From contig CM062201.1 of NCBI GenBank assembly GCA_031216445.1, positions 7,434,501 through 7,498,500 of the forward strand: a stretch of 64,000 nucleotides of DNA. The letters run 5' to 3'. The DNA comes from Lateolabrax maculatus. Taxonomy: Eukaryota > Chordata > Actinopteri > Acropomatiformes > Lateolabracidae. Both the position numbers and the translations under genes were made by a program. Positions 12,401 through 25,100 of this stretch are shown piece by piece (positions within the stretch are counted from its first letter, which is position 1; each line of letters begins with the position of its first letter). The notes beneath the pieces were generated by a model. That model had not been told where the DNA came from. It made no database searches and saw only the letters and a list, made by a program, of their open reading frames with translations.

Positions 12401-15400
12401 TATGATACTTTATGGGTCAGCAGTTTTTATAATCCTCTCGTTGGTGCATGAAACGCATTTGAAGTAGCATTGGTTTCATTCTGACAATAAATCTTTTTTT
12501 CCCTTAATCTGTTAGCAGTCGACACAGATGGGTCTGACAGCAGCCTGATAGTGCTGAGACTCAGTGACAGAGCTGTCACTGCAATGAAACTGACTTTGCC
12601 AAGATTTATGCTTCTGTAGGAGATAGTGGTTTTTCATTTTGTAAACAGCATCTACAGAATGGAACGTAGCACAGAAAGCAACTCTGGCAAGTTTATACCC
12701 TTCATAGGATTGTATTAGTCACCAAGTATTCCTCAATATAAACAGCACGATAGATCCTCCATTCTCTCTCCTGAATAGGAACTTTGCTGGGGCATTTAAA
12801 TGCCACCTTCCTCATTTCTACTGCACTGAGCTAAACTTAAATCACTGTCAGTGATGTGTATTCTGCTTGTGTTCTCACAGATGTTTTTTTCTTTGGTGTT
12901 TATTCTAGTGGACATCTGGTCTGTGGGCTGTATCATGGCAGAAATGATCAATGGAAAAACCCTATTCAAAGGGAAAGACTGTATCCTTTCAACTGCTTTC
13001 TCCATTTACTGAACTTGTGTCTTCTGGAGCCTATGTAATGCAAAATAATGACATAGAGGTAAAGGGTACAGAAGAGGAAACATACTGTATGATTCCCATC
13101 AAGTTTTAATATCACTTTATTAAATAATTGTAATAATAAAGGTGATTGAAAGCCACTTCATTAAACAGTGACAGTTTTATTTGACAATGAGCACTATAAA
13201 CACAAAAGGCAATTACAGTATATTACATGCAGCAAACGAAACTCATTGTCTCAGGCAGCATCCAAATTGGCTGCTGCTGCACTATATTACATACTTTTTC
13301 TGTATGTTTTACATTTTCTTTTTATGTTCTATTTTGCACCTGATGCACTTTACTGATTAACTGCGCCTGCTAGCAAATAAAGCTGTCACCCTTTTCATCA
13401 AGTGGCTTTCAGTTTCCTTTATTATTCTGTTATACGGACCTGCTTGGAAACCCTACTTTCCACTGTTTCTTGCTTTTTGACCCACCAGGACTTTTCAGGT
13501 TTGAAAATCCTTGATTGTAATCCTTTTACTACCAGACATGGACCAGCTGACCCAGATCATGAAAGTGACTGGAGTACCTGGAACAGAGTTCATACAGAAG
13601 CTGGACAGTCCAGAGGTAGGACATATTACAGTATGCAGAAGTCATAAATATACATGTATGTCATGAAACAACAGTTGTTTTGTTGCTTTGTTAAATCACA
13701 GATCCCAGTGGCAGATACTTCTCTAATATTCACCAACTTTAAAGCTGTCAGTATTATGTGATTTCCCCTGAGTGAAAATGCCTCTAAATCTCTCTCTCAT
13801 TTGGAATTGGGTACACTAAATCCTTCACTGAAACCCATGAAAATGTCCCACTAGCAGCCCTCAGAGGTTGCAGTATACATTACATCCAACAATAACAACA
13901 CACTGAAGATTTTGCCATTCTTAAAAAGTAAAAATATAAAACTCCTGAGGGTGGCACTAGAGGAAAAGGCAGTCCTGCCTTTCAACAAAAAACATGGAGC
14001 AGGAAGAGTTAATGACTTTCAGTAACTTAATTATTTCAGTTATTTAAAGACAGAGAAGTTATTATAAAAATATGAATTTTATCCACAGGGAACCACAAAT
14101 AACAGCTTAGACACATGTCTTTACCAATCAGTCAGTCTGAAACAAGTTCTTTACCTATTCAGTAATTTGTTATAAAACCCAGAACCAAGGACTGAATGAT
14201 AAATTATTGTCACACTATAATAATACAAATAATGAATTCTGCCTAATGTTTTGCTCTGTGTGCACTATAGTGGATTTCTGTGCTTCAGAATTTTCATTAA
14301 ATGTTACATTACATTTTTTATTTTTACCAGCAAGGTGATTTTGTTCATGCAAGTTCATTTTTTATATTGATGATTGAACAGACTCAAGCAGTTGATTAGT
14401 CATCTACACATAAGCTAATAGCTAACAATCAACTCATGTCTTTAAAGAGCATAAAGGTGTGTGTTGTAAGTGATCCGTTTAAATGGGCTGAAATTAAATT
14501 AATATTTTTTGTCCATGTCCAGAGATGAAATACAAAATACTGTATGTCCTCAAAAGTAAATAGATACAGTACGAGCTGCTTTGATTTGCATTGCAATCTT
14601 GTCAAATTTTGTTTTTGCTGCTTCTTAATTTTATCTCTCTTTTATCCTAAAAAAAGGCCAAAAACTATGTTAAGGCCCTTCCTCGCTATCCCAGAAAAGA
14701 CTTCTCCACGTTGTTCCCCAGAGCCAGTGTAAAGGGTGAGTTTAGACAGAGCCTTGTTTCTTAGGCTCAACTAGTCCACACATGTATTTTTACCTTTTTT
14801 CCACCCTTGAGACACATTTAGTACAAGTACAGTCTTTTACTGCTGTCCGCAGCAGTTGTCGTTAAAGTAACCATCTGTTTAATTTGCTTAAAATGTTAAT
14901 TTTGTTACTTTCTGTGTCTGAATGATATAACACCATAATGACTCTGTTTTCACCCTCATCATGAGAGCCTTTCCACTTACAGCTCTAAACATAAGTAGGT
15001 GAAGAACAGGACGAATTCTCTAAGTGGTACATTTTATGTATCTGGCAGCAGCAGAATTTATTCTTTGTTTATCTGTTATATCTTTTGGAATCAGCTTAAA
15101 TTGTTACATTAGTTTGAACGAATTGTATAAGTCTAGCTTGGCATCGCCAGACTAATTTGCAAATGCGTATTAGTCTGGAACCCCTTAGTTCATTTTCGAT
15201 TTCCAAGGGGCGGAAACAACCAATCAGCAATGAAACACCGTCCTGTCAGAGCTACGGCAAACACATATTTCTTATCAACATAAAGTTTAAGTGCAGATCT
15301 TTGTTCTTCTTTTAGGGAAAATTTACCGTATGTTTAATTCTGCCACTGTAGTCGGCCAGAGAACGCTGCATATCAGCAGCCGCCATCTTGGATATTTACA

Positions 15401-16088
15401 AAGATGCTTCAACAGCGCTACTCTCTGTCAGTCATCGTATTAAATCCGCCTCATACTAAATAAACGGTTGTGATTGGCTCGCCTGATACCATTACCAAGT
15501 ACCAATCAGTCTGAATGGGAGAGGGGTCAGACGTATCTGCCAGAGCAAATAAAACAGGAGCTTGCAGATTCATCTGGTTCCCAGGCTAGTATTATTCTGT
15601 ACCACTGACCCTCTGCAGGTATCGACCTGCTGGAGAAGATGCTGGTTCTAGACGGAGACGAGAGGCCTACAGCTGAACTAGCTCTGGAGCACCCATATTT
15701 CGACAGCCTGAGGGACCCAGACGACTTTCCTGAGCCTGCGCCATATGATGACAGCCATGACAACGCCACATTGTCCCTGGAGGAGTGGAAGCGTAAGTGT
15801 ATTTTCTTTTTTGAAGTGTTGTGTGATGATTTACAGCTACACAAACAGGCCTGTTATAGGGCTTCTGTTAATGTGGTGATTCATAATTAATGTTAACATG
15901 CCATGCAATATCAATATACCTTTAATGGTTTTCTGTCTAAATTGTTATTGAAGTTGTAGAAATGCTGCACATGCAGAAAACCAATGTTTTTTTTGTCTGC
16001 AGGGTTATGTTTCAGAGAGGTGAAAAGCTTTGTGCCGTTCCCACGGCGGGACTCTAAGAGGAAAAACACCCTGACTATTTCTTCATGA
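6446..16088 (+). CDS. mapk13: Mitogen-activated protein kinase 13 (p38-delta)
   Basis: A Ser/Thr kinase of the stress/cytokine p38 branch, activated by MKK3/6, acting in cytosol and nucleus. Coding exons: 6446-6558, 8741-8870, 9061-9119, 10272-10377, 10954-10983, 11779-11826, 12156-12270, 12909-12980, 13536-13615, 14657-14735, 15619-15792, 16003-16088. Phases join cleanly into 363 codons; human p38-delta has 365. The ATG sits in a perfect CCACCATGG context. Visible kinase features: glycine loop GTGAYGSV (about 30-37), VAIKK lysine (about 52), HRDLKPGN (exons 5/6), DFGLAR (165-170) and the activation motif T177-G178-Y179. The MTGYVVTRWYRAPEVIL stretch and the RKDF, KGKDYMDQLTQIMKVTG wording favour delta over alpha or beta. 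The C-terminus is lysine/arginine-rich (RRDSKRKN). Intron 7 starts with GC instead of GT. Gamma (mapk12) is the main alternative; brpf3 next door supports mapk13. Confidence 0.94.
6622..6674. other. Perfect GC-rich inverted repeat (hairpin) in mapk13 intron 1
   Basis: The arm AACGTGACCGGGGCGCC (6622-6638) is exactly matched in reverse complement by 6658-6674, with a 19-base GC-rich spacer. It lies about 65 bases after the exon 1 donor, inside the CpG-rich promoter domain. It could form a very stable stem in DNA or nascent RNA. No function can be read from the sequence. Confidence 0.85.
9475..9560. mobile_element. Relic of a Tc1/mariner-type DNA transposon end
   Basis: CACTATATGGCCAAAAGTAT followed by TAGAACACCT resembles the terminal inverted repeat of short DNA transposons that are common in teleosts. 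I could not find the matching opposite terminus, so this is a single decayed end in mapk13 intron 3. The assignment is from memory of the family's terminal wording. Confidence 0.4.
15133..15589. mobile_element. MITE-like element with degenerate terminal inverted repeats
   Basis: The left end CTAGCTTGGCATCGCCAGAC and the reverse complement of the right end, CTAGCCTGGGAACCAGATGA, align with a few gaps and continue into a shared AAT(T/C)TGCAA. Both ends are thus inverted copies enclosing about 450 bp without coding capacity. The right end stops about 30 nt before the exon 11 splice acceptor of mapk13 (15619). This is most likely a non-autonomous DNA transposon; the superfamily is not assigned. 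Confidence 0.6.
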
Positions 16089-16386
16089 CCTGATGAATGT
16101 CTCGTAACTACTGATGCCCCAACCTACACAGCATACAGCCAATGGTGCCCTTGTATATTCCAACCATGGTGTCACTCTATTTCTTTTACCATGGATATGT
16201 TTAGATTTTGAATCAGTGTTCAGAGAGTGAAAACTGTCACTTTTTTTTTTTTTGTAATGTGCAATTGTTTCCTAAGTGCAGATGCTCTTCATGTTACACA
16301 GTCCCTATCAGTGAATTGTATTGCAAATGTATTGTGACCAAATGTCACAGGGTTTACTGTAAGATTTACTGTAACATTGTTTTCCA

Positions 16387-16392
16387 ATTAAA
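16387..16392 (+). terminator. mapk13: Candidate polyadenylation signal of mapk13
   Basis: ATTAAA, the common variant signal, lies about 300 bases after the stop codon (TGA 16086-16088), with AATAAG a few bases on and a GT/T-rich stretch (TGTGTATGAAGTTTTG) downstream. This gives a short 3' UTR. The real cleavage site is not shown. Confidence 0.5.
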
Positions 16393-16399
16393 CAATAAG

Positions 16400-17985
16400 A
16401 CAATATGTGTATGAAGTTTTGTTTTTGCAGCAATTCGTAAAAGTTGCTGCACAAGACATACTACACCCAAAGATTCTGGTCTAACTCATGTCCTTGTAAA
16501 ATCTCTTATCATTAAAATTAGTGCAGTCTAAATGAGCAGCAAGGGACAAAGAGGTTTGCTCATGAATGTCCTGAAAACCCCTGACCAAACAAAGGCCCCA
16601 AAAGATTAGAAGTTGCTGTGTGAAATATGCGAATATACATATAACATATATGTGCAGTATGTCACCAGTGTCAGCTGGAAAATGCAACCATGAAGGTGTG
16701 TATTATACTGAAAGCAACTAGTCCTTTTATTCATATATCTGCTTGTATCACTTAGTGGCTCCATACTTCACTACTGTAATGTCTGCCATGCTGTACATAC
16801 CATAACTTCACACTTGAACACTATTATAAGACCAAACCCTTGTGGATCTTTCCAGCACGTGGCAGCGTTTCAATATGTACTTGACTGGGATGGTACATTT
16901 AGATAATGCTGTGTGACGTATTATATTGCACATTCATTATGGTTATTCTGTTTAATTAATTGTGTCATCTGTTTTATTTGATTAGGAATCCTGCACTGGA
17001 CATTTTGCTGCCCATGAGTCTGATTTTAACCATGTAATACATATAGCGCTCTGTTGCTCTGGCTCTGAGTAGTTGAGTGTGTGTGCTTGTGTGTATTGGG
17101 AGCAGAACAAACAATTGAAGTCATGAGCATGCCTGTGTGTGCTCATGTGTTGTGTACATGGGCTGACAGGACAGGTTTCAGGCTCCCACTCCAAGCCGTC
17201 CACATGTAGTTCAGGGTGCTGTGTGGAACTACACATTTACAGATCACACAGCTGCACTCAGATCAACACACACTGATCTGTCATTGACCCTTTTAAGTAG
17301 CTTGCGCGCGAAAAATCATGGCCTGGTGACGTCAGGAGGGCGGGCTAAGCTTGTGTCAAGCTGCTGCTTATAAAGGTAGCCCACTGGCGACCACGAAGGC
17401 GGAAGTGAGTCATGTCGCCGTCAAAATAAAGGAAAATATAGGAATAGATTGACAATTAATTTTGCCTAGCTCTTTGATTTTTACTGTTATTTATCCTAGA
17501 ATGTTCCATAAAGATACAAGACATGAAAGTCTAAAAATAATTGCATCGTACCAAAACAAATCAGACAACTTTCCACTACAGTGGATGTAAGAAGATACCA
17601 TACCCAGAAAATGGCGTTTTACAGCAAGTAAGGCAACATTGAAAATTACGAGTAGTAAAATTTAAAAACATTAAAACATTAAAAATAGGTGCATTTAAGT
17701 CAATTACAACACACAAATGTGTAAATACAAACGGTGGGAAAGAGTATCTCGTCAAAATGTCTGCACCGCCCTCCATATTACCGCTCACTCAACTTTTGCC
17801 ACATTTCTCTACGTGTATTGATCACCACAGCACTTTGTCATAGTCAGTAGGGCAATGAAATACTTTGGACATGTTATCAGTAAAGAACAAGTACGTTTAA
17901 TTACAGTCGGTCTCACGTTAAATGTAATTATTTTGAGTTGCACTGGTGGTGAAATATTGAAGCAAAGTAGACGCAGCTAAGGATT
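16400..17985. other. Intergenic region between mapk13 and brpf3
   Basis: No exon is recognisable. A GC/CpG-rich patch at about 17300-17420 carries TGACGTCA (a full CRE palindrome, 17326-17333) and GGCGGAAGTGA (an ETS-like core). It could be an upstream regulatory element of brpf3. The rest is AT-rich and unremarkable. Confidence 0.45.
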
Positions 17986-17989
17986 TTAT

Positions 17990-18389
17990 TTTGAAAACGT
18001 ATCCGGAAGTGTAATGCTTTTACTTTGGCTCATTTTGGTTTAACACAAACTCTACACTCCAAATAGCTAGCCAGCTAGCCGAAGGAGGCTAGTATTTCTC
18101 CTTCTCACAAAATTGGGTCGACAATAAGCTGTTTGTCAGATTATTAATGCAGATATACCACTCGTGTTCTCGGTAAACCTTTGGAAGTGTCTGCTTGGCT
18201 CTTAAAGCCGGTGTTGTGGAGAAACGGACGCGTTATAAAATAGAGAAATATACCGGCTGTACCAGCCAACGGTAGCTTTTAGCTTCGAGCCTACAGCAAG
18301 TAAGGCGGCTGGCTGGGCGACCATTACCGTGGAAGCGGCGTCGGACCGCCGGCTGTCGAGATATCTGTGCCAGTCAGTTGCCATAATAG
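17990..18389 (+). promoter_or_regulatory. brpf3: brpf3 promoter region and non-coding first exon
   Basis: A CpG-bearing segment contains ATCCGGAAGTG (about 18001-18011), a strong ETS-type core. It ends in a consensus donor, AATAG followed by GTAAGAAG, at 18389/18390. The next exon begins at 19176 after an AACAG acceptor, 24 bases before the brpf3 start codon, so this segment fits a non-coding first exon. Where transcription starts is inferred only from composition. Confidence 0.5.
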
Positions 18390-19199
18390 GTAAGAAGGCT
18401 TAAGTTTGCTGCATGTGATTCTTTTTATCACAGAGGGGCTCAAAACTTTCACCGCAACGGTTTAACTTGTCAACGTTAAAAAAATAACAAGCCAGCGAAC
18501 GTTGGTAGCATCTGTTGAAGTTAGCAGGCTGGCTAGCTGAGATCTTTCACTACTTTTCTGCGTACTTTTATGTCAGAGTACTGTCACGGTAGACTACTGT
18601 GCCGTCCGCGTGTCGGCTTGACCAAACAAAGCGTTGCCTCAACATTTCAAAACTACCATTAAAATTTAAACTGTGGAAGAGCTTTTAACAGTGTTTTAGA
18701 ACTGTAAATATGGCTGACATTTTACTCCCGAAATAAGGACACTGATCTGTTGAGAGCGTGGAATCTCAACGCTGATTGGCTGCGGGGTGGATCAGTCAAA
18801 CTTTGCTGCAAGCTGATTGGATGTGCTCTTTGTGTTGTGGATAGCCCTGATAGTTGCCAGCAGTTAATGAGATAAAGTCGAGAATAATCTACAGATAATT
18901 TTTTCTATACTGACCGTGTGGGTCTTGTAGGTGGAGACTTACCCTCAGCTTTACAGTTGGTCAGCTGTCAATACGTTGGCCTATGCATTTAGCTAGTTGG
19001 GCTGAGTGAGTAAGAGTTTTGCCAGTTGAATTGTGTGAAGGAATGTTTCACGCTACACATCCCTGCCTAATAACACAACAAACGTTTGGCCTCTTCAGGC
19101 CTTAGTTTTATGCCGTTGATACAGCAATGGCATTAGGTTTTGCTCAATTTAATGTATTTCCTTTTAAACCAACAGGAGGGAAAGTGTGATTGGTGGCCT

Positions 19200-22100
19200 A
19201 TGAGGAAGCCACGTCGAAAAGGCCAGGTGGCTGCAGGAGGTGGAGCCGATGTCAAGAAGTCCAATGGGACAGTTGGCGGGCGTGGGGGTGCCCGCCAGCG
19301 ATCCCCGTCCCCCTACAGCCTCAAAGCATCTCCAAGCAGAGAAACCCTTAGTTACGCCCAGGCCCAGAAGGTGGTGGAGGTGGAACTGGATGGTAGGCTT
19401 CATCGCATTTCTATCCTGGAGCCCTTGGAGGTCATTACTGAAGATGAAATGATGGCTCAGGACATTAGTGAGTGTAACAGCAACAAGGAGAACAGTGAGC
19501 AGTCATCGTCTCCCACCAGCAGTGCCCAAACAGTCCGCAAACCCGTCACACCACGAGGCCGCAGGAGAGACTCCAAATGTCCCCCTGTCAAGTCGCCACC
19601 ACCTTCCAAGAACCACTGCCCCAATTCTCATCCACAAACACTTGAAAAGTTGAACGCATCTCACCATCACCACATGACCCTCCCTGAACCTAAGTTTCAT
19701 GTGCTAGAAACCTTCAGACCGGTCGAGGCACCCCCTCTGCCTACAGCATATTACCGCTACATTGAACGCTTAGCTGAGGAGCAGGAAGCTGAGGCCGAAT
19801 ATGACATGGACGACGAGGACACCGCCTGGCTGGAGATGGTGAATGCTGGCCGGACGTCAGAGGGTTACTCAGCTGTCTCACCAGATACTTTTGAGCTGCT
19901 GGTGGACCGGCTGGAGGAGGAGGCGTACCGGGAAGCCCGCAGCCGGGCGCCCTCTCATAGCACTATTGATGATGATGCCTTCTGCTGCGTGTGCCTGGAT
20001 GATGAGTGCCTCAATAGCAACGTCATCCTTTTCTGCGACTCCTGCAACCTGGCTGTGCACCAGGAGTGTTATGGAGTGCCCTACATCCCTGAGGGCCAGT
20101 GGCTGTGCCGCTGCTGCCTCCAGTCCCCTCAGAAACCTGTTGACTGTGTTCTATGTCCAAACCGTGGCGGCGCCTTCAAGCAAACAAGTGACAGCCGCTG
20201 GGCACATGTGGTCTGTGCCATTTGGATCCCTGAAGTCTGCTTTGCCAACACAGTTTTTCTAGAACCAGTGGAAGGGGTCAATAGCATTCCCCAAGCACGC
20301 TGGAAACTGACCTGCTACCTGTGCAAGCAGAAGGGCCGTGGTGCATCAATTCAATGCCACAAAGCGAACTGTTACACTGCGTTTCACGTCACGTGTGCAC
20401 AGCGTGCTGGCCTGTTTATGAAGATCGATCCTGTGCGAGAGACAAACGTCAACGGCACCACGTTCTCTGTTAAGAAGACAGCATACTGTGAGGCCCATTC
20501 GCCACCAGGACAAGAGGCCGTCTCAGATGAGGAGAGTGAAGGAAGAGTGGTGGGTAGCAGAGGGAGGGCTAGTAGAGGACGGAGTGCCTACACAGAGGGT
20601 CCTGTAACTCCAAAAAAAGGCAGAAAGTCTGAAGATGATGCCAAGACAGATAAAAAGAAAGGGAAGAAGAGCACAGATACAACAGCACAAAACACTGCTT
20701 CACCACAAGTGACAGTGCCTCAGATACCCACGAGCAGGTTAGATTTTCTTTTATTATGAGTAAAATAAAATGCTGTGCTTCTGTTGTTGCAAGAAAAAAA
20801 ATTTAAACACCAGCTTTTGTTTACTTATTAAGGACCAATGCATGATATTTGGATTTGACAACCAGTTTAATTAAATGTACAGTTGCAAGAAACAGTTCTC
20901 TAGTGGAGATGGCTGAACTGATGTCAGTCATGTTGACTGTAACACCAACCTGCATCTATCTCTGTTGTACAGGCTGAATATCATCTGCAAAGGAATCCTT
21001 TTCCAGAGGAAAAACCAGTTCATGCAGAGGATGCATAACTACTGGTTACTGAAGCGTCAGTCGAGGAACGGTGTGCCTCTGGTCCGGCGTTTGCACTCTA
21101 ACGTCCCAACCCAAAGGAATACTGAACAGGTCAGGGAAAGACACAGAACCATAGCCGTGGCACTATTTTTGTACTCTGATGATTACATTTTTGTGATGGT
21201 ATTCATTGTAACAAACGATTTCTAAGATTCATTGATTGCTTTAAGAACCATTTTTGATACAGTGTTTATACAATGGAGCTCTAAAAAATGTATTCTTTGT
21301 AGCCTGAGGTGGATGAGAAGGTTTCTGCTGCAAGAGATACCCTGAGATATTGGCAGAAGCTGCGGCATGACCTCGAAAAAGCCAGGCTGCTGGTGGAGCT
21401 CATCCGCAAGAGGGAGAAACTCAAACGAGAACAGGTAAAACACACGGATGAGTCTTACATGCTAACAGGCATGGCAACAAATGTATTCCAGGCTTGTTAA
21501 TTTCCCAGTTACCCTTTGAATTTTCACTGTACAGAATAAAGTATTTCAAAGCTGAGGTCTGTAAAAACTTGTGTATGAATTCTTCATGTATGTTGACATA
21601 TGCATATCCTCTGACAACTGCAGGTCAAAGTTCACCAAGCAGCTCTAGAGATGCAGTTGACGCCAATGTTGGTGCTGCTCCGCTCCACTCTGGAGCAACT
21701 ACAGGAGAAGGACACAGCTGAGATCTTTGCACAGCCAGTCAACATCAAGGAGGTCAGACATTTCACTGTTGCAACACTGAGACCACATGTATGCACACAC
21801 TTTGTAGTAAGTGGGAGGGCCTGCTGGTTCCCATTCTGTATTCCCATTTCAAATATTTCTTTAAATGACATGCCCAGTGCCCCACGTTTATGTTCTTACC
21901 AGCAGTTTTATTAGTACTATTATTATTTCTACTTAATTTCTGACAAATCTTCCTCCACCATTTTGGCGAATGGCTCTAAATACTACAATACCCATGAGCC
22001 TTGGCCGGTGTTGCTACGGAGAAGAAGCCAGTCAGAGGCACGAATCAGAGATGACGCAAATTCATTATGCTTCAGTGTTGCAATTATAAAGAAAACGCTG

Positions 22101-25100
22101 CTCTGTAGTACCCAAAATTAACCCAGAAATTAAAAGTGAACAATGATGAGCTGCAGGGTGGAAATAAATATTCTCAATAGCACAATCTTTAGCTCCAGTC
22201 CCCCGTTAACGGAATTTTGAGCTTGGCGATTCAATGTTTTTTGCTGAAATGCACCTTAGGAGTCATAGTTATTTACTCCCCCAAAGTTTTTATGTACATG
22301 ATTTAACTGAGAGTTTTGTGCCCATCAAAGCCATAGACATGCTCCAACTTAGAGTCATGTAACACTGTCTGGGGGAAATATGAATTGGGCTTCTTTTTTT
22401 TTTCTGGTATTAGAGGTGCCCAAAATAGCTCCTCCCACTTCACAGCTCTATAGGAAGAAAATCTTTACAACAGCACAACTGTTTCCATCTGTTCAGTTTT
22501 TTACACTTAATAATTTGTATTTTATTTGCCTGTGTGTGTCCATGCTCCTCATTAATGTTTGGAGTTATGTCTTGTCCTCAGGTCCCAGACTACCTGGAGT
22601 TTGTCAGCCAGCCCATGGACTTTTCCACTATGCTCTCTAAGCTGGAGAGCCACGCCTACCGCTCAGTGGCTGACCTGGAGACCGACTTCAACCTGATGGT
22701 GTCCAACTGCCTCCTCTACAACAACAAGGAGACAGTCTTCCACCGGGCAGCGCTGCGTCTTCGAGACCTAGGGGGAGCCATACTGCGACATGCCCAACGA
22801 CAAGCCACCAACACCGGCCTGGACTTGGACACTGGCATGCTCCTCCCAGAGTCACCACAGAAACGAGACTTTTACAGCTGCACCTGGGAGGATGGTAAGT
22901 CAACGTGGTGGTGTTCAACAGGAAATGTGAACACACATGTTTTGTACTTGGGATAAGGGTCTGTATGTATCCTGCTCATATGATTTAATACGTGGTCTAT
23001 GATCCAGTACAATTAGAAAGACACATTTAACGATAATCCATCAATACACTGCAAGTTGATTATGGGATTGAATCTTTGTTCAGCTCAGATTCATATTTAT
23101 CAGACATTAGATACAATGTGCTAATTAAACTTGTATCTGAATTAAAGAGTGTTTTTAAGTTGCTGAGAAGCAAATGCCCCTTCTCCAAATATGTCTACAG
23201 TTTGTTTATATTAATGGGCTATGGATGCATTTTTCACTGAAATGTACCTCGACCTGAGAATTGGTATAACAATACTAAATGCACACATGTTCTTACTTCA
23301 GTTTCAAATGAGAGGAGTTAGTTGTCTGTTCCAGCACGTAACATTACTGTCAATACCAGGGCTGCCGCCTTAAATTGTTAGGAGAATGTCATGAATGACG
23401 TTTGCATCCGTGAGGGATTTTTCTTCTGAGAAGTAATAGGTTTGAGTGATGTATCGGATTTGGAAAGTTGCCATGAGAGGGGTGGGTCATATGTAGTTAA
23501 CTGGGTCATAAGTTTTGAGGACTGTTTCCATTTAGGACAAATTCCTCATAAACCTTATTTTGGATCTGTGTTTTTGTATCAGTGTTGTCGTTTCTCTGAA
23601 TCTTGTATCAATTTACTAATGTGTTTACAATTTCCTGGAGATACACAGACTTTTCCACAGTATACGGTGTTTGTACACAGTTTACAGAGCTGTGACAAAC
23701 TGTTTACTGTTATCTAAAAGTGAAGTTCTACTGCTACAACTGTACATATCCACTATATTTATAAAATAAACATATCTTTCTATCTCAAAGTTGAAGTTAA
23801 TATTATAAATTTGTCAGTATTAAGTAGCAGGTTGGTTCATGATCAATTAATTTCACTCACCTTTTTGGAAAAAACCAACAGCACTTGTGGTGGGTTAGCT
23901 AATCAGATATATTGCTGTATTAAATATATTTGTGGTAGCTTCGTGGAACGTGCATTTTAGCTTCATTGTTGGCCTGACCCCTTCCTGTTGTGTCCAGTCG
24001 ACAGTGTGCTGGATCCAGACAACCGGCTTCATATGACAGTGGAGGAGCAGCTGAAGGAGCTGTTGGAAAAGCTGGACTTTGTTACCTCCATGCGGTGCAG
24101 TGGTGCCCGAACTCGACGCATCCGCCTGCTTCGTCGCGAGATCAACAACATCCGGTACAGGCAGGGCCAACACCCCCGCCACAGCCTTCACAATGGATAC
24201 CTGAAAGACGACGATGAGGATGACTGTGACGAGGAAGATGGCGACAAAGACGTCAAGGCAGACAACGGCCTGCTGTCTTCGGACAAAGGTGGGTGATGAA
24301 AGGCACTGACGCTTCAACAGTATGAAATTGCCAAATGCATGAACCTTTTAAAAGCCTCTTTTTTTTCTATGAGACCAGTTGTGAACATGAGCTAACGGAA
24401 CATTGTCCTCAGGTAATTGAGCCAGGGTCCCCCCCACGCACCAACCCCAACCACCCCACTGTCTCCAGTCTAGTAAGTAGGGGCCCACAGAGTCTCGTTA
24501 GCCATGGCTGCCTCACAACTCCTCTCTCCCAGTGCACTCTATGTCTGCACCTCTTCTATACATCACTCTCATGGACTCACCACTCTCCATTGGCCACGTA
24601 CAGTCATGCCATACCATCCCACTTCTGAGTACAGGCTAGTCCAGTCAAACAGCCTCTTGCTGCCATAGAGGAGGACAACAGAACGCCTGTGATTGTGTCA
24701 GTTGAGTCATAAAATACTGCCATGTTACCATGTTGCTGGTGTACAGTTGTGAGAGCGAAGTTATTTCCTCACTCGTCTTGTTAAGGTCCTCCATATCTGC
24801 AGAATACCTCAACTCTCTCTGGGCTGTGGTTAGACTGTTAGAATGAAATGCAACTCATTATGAAGTGACACCATTTTCCAGTGTGAATACTACACCACCA
24901 CATCACACTACATACTAAATGGGCATTCATTTCAAACAGACGCTAAGTGAAATTGAATTTAATTTTATCCTTCTCTCATCTTCCAGAAGACCTCAAATCC
25001 ACTTCGCCCCCGACACTGGAACGTACAGGGCCAGCTCCTCCTCCACGACAAGGGGACGCACCTCTGGAGCCTCCAACCCTACGGCCAATCACAAGGGAGC

